Part shown: one piece after another, positions 59,241-64,000 of the stretch
Numbering within the stretch: the stretch's first letter is position 1
Layout of the letters: each line of letters starts with the position of its first letter
Assembly (NCBI RefSeq): GCF_039534085.1
Contig: NZ_BAAAUT010000001.1
Location: forward strand, 124,001 to 188,000
Direction: 5' to 3'
Origin: Planomonospora_B alba
Lineage (GTDB): Bacteria; Actinomycetota; Actinomycetes; Streptosporangiales; Streptosporangiaceae
DNA length: 64,000 bases
Notes under the pieces: generated by a model
Database searches by the model: none
Seen by the model: the letters and a program-made list of their open reading frames with translations, nothing else
What the model was told of the DNA's origin: nothing
Program-made: the position numbers and the translations under genes

Positions 59241-60623
59241 TCAGCTGCCGAACGTGAACCAGTTGAGGTTGACGAAGTCGGCGGGCTGCCCGCTGCTGAA
59301 GGTGACGTAGACCGTGTGGGTCCCGGTCACCGGTGAGATGTTGGCGGGCACCGTGTGCCAGCTCTGCCAGCCTCCGGTGCTCGCGATGGCGAAGTCGCCG
59401 ATCGGGGGAGCCGTCGGGCTGCCCAGGCGCACCTGGACCAGCCCGCTGACCCCTGCTCCCGCCCCGGACGCGACGCGCGCCCGGAACTGGGTGGCCGGCG
59501 TGCCGCCGAAGTCCACGCCGTCGAAGCGGAGCCAGTCGCCGTTCGCGATCGCGCCGACGTTCTGCCCGCCGCCGGTGTCCGTGGTGGCCTCCACCATGGT
59601 GCCCGACTGCGCCTGGTAGCGCTCGGCCTGGATGGTCGAGCGGGCGTCCACCCCGCCCGGCGGGGGAGTGGTCGGGTCGGGGTCGGGAGCGGAGCCGCTC
59701 TGCCAGACCGCCACGTAGTCGACGATCATCGGCCGCCCGGAGAGCGTGGCGGCGGTGGGGGTCTGCCCGCCCAGCGCGTTGGGGAACGCGCCGCCCATGG
59801 CCACGTTGAGCAGCAGGAAGTAGCCCTGGTGCCCGGTCATGTCATTCCAGGTCGCGGCGTCGAACTGGGACTGGCTGACGCTGTGGAACTGCTGGCCGTC
59901 GACGTACCAGCGCAGCTGGTCGGGGGTGACGCTGCGGTCCCACTCGAAGCGGTAGGTGTGGAAGGCCGACTGGCAGGACGCGCCGGGGCAGGCCCGGCTG
60001 GCGCCCAGGCCGGTGGTCTCGTTGCAGGGGCCGCCGGGGTTCACCCCGCAGTGCAGCACGCCCCAGACCGAGTTGATCCCGTTGACGTTCTCCATGATGT
60101 CGAACTCGCCGATGCCGGGCCAGTTCCAGTAGTTGCCGCGGTACGGCGCGCCGAGCGCCCAGAAGGCGGGCCAGTAGCCCAGGGCGGCCTGGCCGGTGAC
60201 GTCGGGCATCCGGAGCCGGCTCTCGATGCGCAGGACGCGGCCCGCGGCGGGCTTGAAGTCGGCGCGCCGGGTCTCGATGCGGCCCGAGGTCCACTCGCCG
60301 CCGTTCTTGATCGGGGTGATGCGCAGGTTGCCGGCGCCGTCGAGGCTCACGTTGGCCGGGTCGGCGGTGTAGCGCTGGACCTCGCCGGTGCCCCAGTTGG
60401 CGGGGCCGCCGGGGTAGGAGTGGCCGGTGTCGATGATCCAGTTCGCCGAGGAGGGGAGGGATCCGGCGCCGCCGTCGAAGTCGTCGCTCCACACCAGCGA
60501 CCACCCGGAGGGGGTCGGCGGGACGGCGGCGTGCGCGGTGACCGCGGCCAGGGGGAGCAGCAGCGCGGCGACGGCGATCGGGATCCAGGAGAGAGAGCGA
60601 TTTCTCATTCGGGAACGGTTCAT
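59241..60623 (-). CDS. Secreted GH16 endo-beta-glucanase with CBM6-like domain
   Basis: 460 aa from ATG 60623. Signal peptide RSLSWIPIAVAALLLPLAAV with cleavage after AHAA. The GH16 catalytic core has the ExDxxE motif as Glu173-Asp175-Glu178 in GEFDIMENV, in the order typical for laminarinases (beta-1,3-glucanases). A Pro/Thr linker PDPDPTTPPPGG is followed by a CBM6-like module starting IQAERYQAQSGTMVEATTDT. It should cut beta-1,3-glucans outside the cell. A GCGC-centred operator lies about 120 bp upstream. Confidence 0.92.
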   Translation of the reverse strand: MNRSRMRNRSLSWIPIAVAALLLPLAAVTAHAAVPPTPSGWSLVWSDDFDGGAGSLPSSANWIIDTGHSYPGGPANWGTGEVQRYTADPANVSLDGAGNLRITPIKNGGEWTSGRIETRRADFKPAAGRVLRIESRLRMPDVTGQAALGYWPAFWALGAPYRGNYWNWPGIGEFDIMENVNGINSVWGVLHCGVNPGGPCNETTGLGASRACPGASCQSAFHTYRFEWDRSVTPDQLRWYVDGQQFHSVSQSQFDAATWNDMTGHQGYFLLLNVAMGGAFPNALGGQTPTAATLSGRPMIVDYVAVWQSGSAPDPDPTTPPPGGVDARSTIQAERYQAQSGTMVEATTDTGGGQNVGAIANGDWLRFDGVDFGGTPATQFRARVASGAGAGVSGLVQVRLGSPTAPPIGDFAIASTGGWQSWHTVPANISPVTGTHTVYVTFSSGQPADFVNLNWFTFGS

Positions 60624-60741
60624 TCCATTCCTCTCTGCGGGCAACCGAGGGGGGCGGTCTGTCGTCGCTGCAGCCTGAGGACCGGTCAATGAACACTGTT
60701 ACGCGAAGGTTGATTGCGGTCAACACCTGGAGTGAAAATTT

Positions 60742-60755
60742 AGAGAGCGCTCTCT
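60742..60755. promoter_or_regulatory. LacI-type operator upstream of the GH16 gene
   Basis: AGAGAGCGCTCTCT, a perfect 14-bp palindrome centred on GCGC. It lies upstream of the glucanase gene and directly at the stop of the O-methyltransferase gene (60756). Confidence 0.65.
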
Positions 60756-61439
60756 CTATACGGTCCGGCCGCCGTGGTGCCTGCGGATCATCGTCAGGCC
60801 GCCCGCGAGGGGCAGCATCAGCACGCTCACCCGGTCGTCGGCGGCGACCAGCTCGTTGAACGCCTGGACCGCCGGGGTCGTCTCGTCGTACGCGGCGGGA
60901 TGGGCGACCACGCCGCCCTGCAGGGTGTCGTTGACCAGCATCAGCCCGCCGGCGCCCAGGTGGGGCAGGAGCATCCTGTAGTACAGGGAGCGCTCGTCGC
61001 CGCCGGCGTCGACGAAGGCCAGGTCGACCGCGGGCGTGAACGGCAGGTCGCGCAGCCGCTCGGCGGGCGGGCCGATCCGCAGTGTGATGCGGTCGGCGAC
61101 GCCGGCCCGCTCCCAGTGGCGCCGGGCGAGCTCGGCCCGCTCCCGGGTGGGGGCGAAGCAGGTCAGCCTGCCCCGGGGCGGCAGGCCCCGGGCCAGGCAC
61201 AGGGAGGCGTACCCGGTGAAGGCGCCCGCCTCGACGACGGTGCGCGCCCGGGTGACCTGGACGATCATCGTGAGGAACCGGCCCAGGCCGGGGGAGAGCT
61301 GCGCGGCCGCGGACGCCCCGTCCACCTCCCGGATCTCCTCGGCCAGGGCGTCGAGCAGCTCGTCGGGGCCGGTGCTGTGCTCCAGCAGGTACCGGCTGAC
61401 GGCCGGGTCGATGTACGGCGGCGCCTCCATGGGGCCCAT
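60756..61439 (-). CDS. SAM-dependent O-methyltransferase (family 3)
   Basis: 227 aa from ATG 61439 (or 61430). Class I Rossmann fold: SAM motif VEAGAFTGYASLCLARGL, DLAFVDAGGDERSLYYRMLL with metal-binding Asp, and NDTLQGG. It matches cation-dependent caffeoyl-CoA/catechol-type O-methyltransferases. A longer reading to 61550 would add an Arg-rich stretch and is not favoured. The substrate is unknown. The operator for the glucanase sits against its 3' end. Confidence 0.9.
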   Translation of the reverse strand: MGPMEAPPYIDPAVSRYLLEHSTGPDELLDALAEEIREVDGASAAAQLSPGLGRFLTMIVQVTRARTVVEAGAFTGYASLCLARGLPPRGRLTCFAPTRERAELARRHWERAGVADRITLRIGPPAERLRDLPFTPAVDLAFVDAGGDERSLYYRMLLPHLGAGGLMLVNDTLQGGVVAHPAAYDETTPAVQAFNELVAADDRVSVLMLPLAGGLTMIRRHHGGRTV

Positions 61440-61587
61440 TGTCGCCGCCGGGTGGCCCTCCGGCGGCCGATCCCGCCGGGCCCGGGCGCGTCGGGCGCCG
61501 GCCGGCGGGACCGACCGGCTCGTCAGGGCCCGGCGGGCGGTGATCTCCACCGCCCGCCGGGCCCCGGGGAGGACGGCGGGGGAGGTC

Positions 61588-63210
61588 TCAGCCGCCGATC
61601 TTCCCGACCCCGGCGCCCGCGACGACGGCCGCCTTCACGGAGGCCGGGTCGTCGAGGGTGTAGGCGTAGTAGGCGGAGGCCTCCTGCACGCTGCCGCTGC
61701 AGTCGGGCTGCCCCGAGCCGTCGGCGAACACGTTGCCGCGGGCGACGCACCTGCCGGGCGGTCCGGCGTAGGAGTTCGTCACCGGCTCCTCGACGCGCTC
61801 GAAGTAGTTGCCCTCGACCAGGCAGCCGGCACCGGCCTGACAGGCCACGCCGGTGTCGGTGTTGTAGACGTAGTAGTTGTTGAACACGTGCACCGGCTCG
61901 CCGAACCGCACGCGCGGGTTGCGCTGCGGGGTCCGGTCGAACCAGTTGTGGTGGTAGGTGACCTTCAGCCGGCCGGTGTCCTGCGCGGCGTTGTCGTCGT
62001 CATGGCCGAGCAGCATGTTCTTGGTGTGCCGGTGCGTGTGGTTCCACGACACGGTGACGTAGGAGGATCCCCGCTTGATGTCGACCAGCCCGTCGTAGCC
62101 GCAGCACAGGTCGTTGTGGTCGATCCAGACGTGGTGGGAGAACATCTGCACGTTGATCGCGTCGTCGGTGGCGCCGCGGAACGTCAGGTTGCGGATGATG
62201 ACGTTGTGCACGGCGTCCGCGGGCGGCGAGGTGACCGCGTCGTCGGGGGGAAGGCCGATGTTGAGGCCGCCGCCGCTGATGCCGGCGTCGGCGCCGACGC
62301 CCACGATCGTCTTGTCCGAGGCGACGTCGTGCATCCCGGCCGGGACCGTGATCATCCCGCGCACGCAGACGTTCAGGGGACCGCTCCGGCCGATCGCGGA
62401 CAGCAGCTCGCTCGCGGTGTCGACCTCGACGGTCGGCCCGCCCGCGCCGCCGGTGGTGCCGTTCTGGCCCCAGGCGTTCACCGATGCGAACCCGACGGGC
62501 GCCCCGGAGGTGACGCAGGAGCCCGGGGGCGTCGTCACCGTGGGGGTGACCGTCGGGCTGGGCGACGGCCCGCCCGGCCCGGCGACATCGGTCACCAGCA
62601 CGTCGTCGAACGAGGCGCTCGCGTAGTGGCCGGCCAGGCCCGCCCGGCCGGAGGCGATGGAGGCGTCCGTCGCCGAGACCACCTGCGCGCCGTCGACGAA
62701 GCCGCGCAGCGCGGTGCCGAACACCTCCAGCCTGAGGGTGTACCAGGTGCCCGCGGTCACCGCCGCCGGGGCCGAGTCGAGGGTCAGCGGGCCGCCGCCG
62801 GTCCGCTTGCCCAGGACGACCGAGCCCGTGTCGCTCAGGCCGAGGAAGTAGTAGCTGGTGGTGCTCCGGGCCCTGGCCAGGACGGCGACGTGCCGGCCGG
62901 TGCCGTTGAACGCGGTCGGCTTCACCCGGGCCTGCACGGCCTGGTCCGACCAGTCGGCACCGGCCACGGCCCTGGCGTCCGCGCCGGTGCCGGACTGGCG
63001 GTACGCCCGGGAGCCGTCGGAGACCACCGACCAGCTTCCTCCGGACTTCGACCAGCCGGTGGCGTCGCCGTCCTCGAAGTCGTCGCCGAACAGCGTGGCG
63101 GACGCGCTGGGCGCCGCCGTCAGCGCCTGCGCCCCGAGCAGTACGGCCGCGGCGACCGCCGTGAGCGCGCCGAGCAGCGAGCCGGCGCCGCGCCTTCTCC
63201 CTCTTCGCAC
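61588..63210 (-). CDS. Secreted pectate lyase (PL1) with N-terminal lectin-like domain
   Basis: 540 aa from GTG 63210 (GGAGG upstream). Signal peptide with AVAAAVLLGAQALTA core. The N-terminal domain (about 40-215) is a jelly-roll/concanavalin-like module (FGDDFEDGDATGWSKSGGSW). After a Pro/Thr linker the PL1 parallel beta-helix begins GFASVNAWGQNGTTGG and shows the Ca2+ and catalytic pattern VWIDHNDLCCGYDGLVDIKR, WNHTHRHTKNMLLGHDDD and the catalytic Arg in RTPQRNPRVRFGE. It degrades polygalacturonate by beta-elimination outside the cell. Confidence 0.93.
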   Translation of the reverse strand: MRRGRRRGAGSLLGALTAVAAAVLLGAQALTAAPSASATLFGDDFEDGDATGWSKSGGSWSVVSDGSRAYRQSGTGADARAVAGADWSDQAVQARVKPTAFNGTGRHVAVLARARSTTSYYFLGLSDTGSVVLGKRTGGGPLTLDSAPAAVTAGTWYTLRLEVFGTALRGFVDGAQVVSATDASIASGRAGLAGHYASASFDDVLVTDVAGPGGPSPSPTVTPTVTTPPGSCVTSGAPVGFASVNAWGQNGTTGGAGGPTVEVDTASELLSAIGRSGPLNVCVRGMITVPAGMHDVASDKTIVGVGADAGISGGGLNIGLPPDDAVTSPPADAVHNVIIRNLTFRGATDDAINVQMFSHHVWIDHNDLCCGYDGLVDIKRGSSYVTVSWNHTHRHTKNMLLGHDDDNAAQDTGRLKVTYHHNWFDRTPQRNPRVRFGEPVHVFNNYYVYNTDTGVACQAGAGCLVEGNYFERVEEPVTNSYAGPPGRCVARGNVFADGSGQPDCSGSVQEASAYYAYTLDDPASVKAAVVAGAGVGKIGG

Positions 63211-63278
63211 GTGGAACCTCCAGTTCCGCCCGTGCCCGGCCGTGCTCCAGCGCGGCCGGACATGCCGTTACGAGTCAG

Positions 63279-63292
63279 GGAAAGCGCTATCC
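63279..63292. promoter_or_regulatory. LacI-type operator, near-perfect
   Basis: GGAAAGCGCTATCC, palindrome with one mismatch, about 70 bp upstream of the minus-strand pectate lyase start. Confidence 0.6.
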
Positions 63293-63425
63293 GCACTTGT
63301 ACGCCTCCGGGAGGGGCGGGTCAACCCCGGATCCCGTCGCCCATCCGGGCGGCGACGTTCGCGTTACCGCCTGGATCCTCACCGTTGACTGGAGGGTGTG
63401 GTTAACGTACGTTCACCGTAGTCAA

Positions 63426-63439
63426 GGAAAGCGCTTTCC
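63426..63439. promoter_or_regulatory. LacI-type operator, perfect
   Basis: GGAAAGCGCTTTCC, perfect 14-bp palindrome 147 bp from the first operator, between the two divergent pectate lyase genes. Confidence 0.65.
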
Positions 63440-63751
63440 CTTATTTCCGCTGATGGAAAGGGGTGGTGCCCTACCCCGTCCGCCCTTCCGCCTCGCGACC
63501 CGTCCCGGGACGCGGTGCCGGCCGCTCGGCCGCTCCACCACCCCGCCCCGCGCCGGCGGTAGCGCAGAACCGCCGCCCCCACGGCCGCCGCGCCCCCTCC
63601 CCCGGGGCCGCGCGGACCGCCCGGCCGCGCGCGGCCCCCTTCCGGGCGCGCCCGCCGCCCGCCCCGCCACCCGCACGTCCTCCGGCCGTCGTACGTCCGC
63701 TCGCGGCCCGGACGGGAAACCGCGCAGAGCGCGCAGAAAGCAGAGCGATCC

Positions 63752-64000
63752 ATGACATCCATCCCATCCGCCTCCGAGCCGGCCGTCCCGGCCGCCGCAG
63801 CGGTGCCGCGGGCGTCCCGGCGCGCGCGACCGGCGCTGTCGGCCGCCGGTGCGGCCGCCGTTCTGGTCACCCTCCTGACCGGAGCCGCGCTCCCCGCCGC
63901 CCGAGGCGCCGCCCACGGAGCACCGCCCCCCGCCGTTCCGGCGGCCGCGGCGGTCCCGGTCACGGCCATGGTCGGCTTCGCCACCGTCGACGCCCTCGGC
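63752..64000 (+). CDS. Second secreted pectate lyase, 5' part only
   Basis: 83 residues are visible from ATG 63752; the gene runs off the right edge. A signal peptide with core AAGAAAVLVTLLTGAALPAA is followed by a Pro/Ala-rich segment and VGFATVDALG, which matches the first strand of the PL1 domain of the neighbouring enzyme (VGFASVNAWG). This makes it a probable second, divergently transcribed pectate lyase without the N-terminal lectin-like module. Confidence 0.6.
   Translation, partial: MTSIPSASEPAVPAAAAVPRASRRARPALSAAGAAAVLVTLLTGAALPAARGAAHGAPPPAVPAAAAVPVTAMVGFATVDALG

Larger units (their letters stand above)
63211..63751. other. Divergent pectate-lyase intergenic region
   Basis: 541 bp. 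It holds two GCGC-centred operators (listed separately). The left half is AT-richer and bears both promoter regions; the right half (63450-63751) is very GC-rich, with no gene or structure recognised. Confidence 0.5.

Overview
The window is very GC-rich, uses GTG starts freely, and carries a gene set typical of a filamentous actinomycete: PafB/PafC, RbpA, a WhiB-like protein, a HelY-type helicase, TatA/TatC, snapalysin and F420-type (PPOX) proteins. The tandem FKBP - pafB - pafC - tatA - tatC - diacylglycerol kinase - helY order is the chromosomal core block that normally follows the proteasome/Pup ligase locus. A member of the Streptosporangiales is the best guess, but this is an inference from gene order and protein resemblance only.

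Layout. 1-10.8 kb: end of a tandem-FKBP protein, a Cys-rich HTH regulator, DUF3291 and DUF3866 proteins, then pafB-pafC-tatA-tatC-lipid kinase-helY. 10.8-20.4 kb: secreted protein, RNB ribonuclease, WYL regulator divergent from an epoxide hydrolase, 5'-3' exonuclease, M24 peptidase, acyl-CoA dehydrogenase, Lrp/AsnC regulator. 20.5-27.8 kb (minus strand): a glycoside-uptake operon of ROK regulator, ABC binding protein, two permeases, family-4 phospho-glycosidase and BadF-type sugar kinase, with overlapping genes and a perfect palindrome at the regulator promoter. 28-36 kb: HelD-like RNA polymerase recycling factor with a probable non-canonical start, a long structured leader before lnt-ppm (lipoprotein acylation and polyprenol-mannose synthesis), and a multi-sensor histidine kinase. 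36-42.5 kb: small membrane protein and a giant CtpI-like P-type ATPase, FxsA, then gene remnants. 42.7-51.8 kb: SRPBCC protein, snapalysin, rbpA with a SigR-type promoter, MFS transporter, GDPD, zinc alcohol dehydrogenase pair, WhiB-like protein, topoisomerase IB, two PPOX-fold proteins. 51.9-64 kb: iron-box-controlled siderophore-interacting protein, CHAP protein, alpha/beta hydrolase, two P450s flanking an FAD-Rieske oxidoreductase, secreted GH16-CBM6 glucanase, O-methyltransferase, and two divergent secreted pectate lyases (the second cut by the window end) with LacI-type operators between them.

Regulation is unusually readable. At least eight genes show a TANNNT -10 box placed 6-8 nt before the start codon, which predicts leaderless transcripts. 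Specific operators can be read for the WYL regulator/epoxide hydrolase pair, the ROK operon, the Lrp gene, the siderophore gene (DtxR-type box), rbpA (SigR) and the polysaccharide-degrading genes (GCGC-centred LacI palindromes). I found no tRNA, rRNA, CRISPR array, insertion sequence or phage gene. No wholly novel multi-gene system is evident. The strongest candidates for new biology are the lnt-ppm leader RNA, the ATT start of the HelD-like gene, and the ABC-fed, kinase-linked phospho-glycosidase operon.
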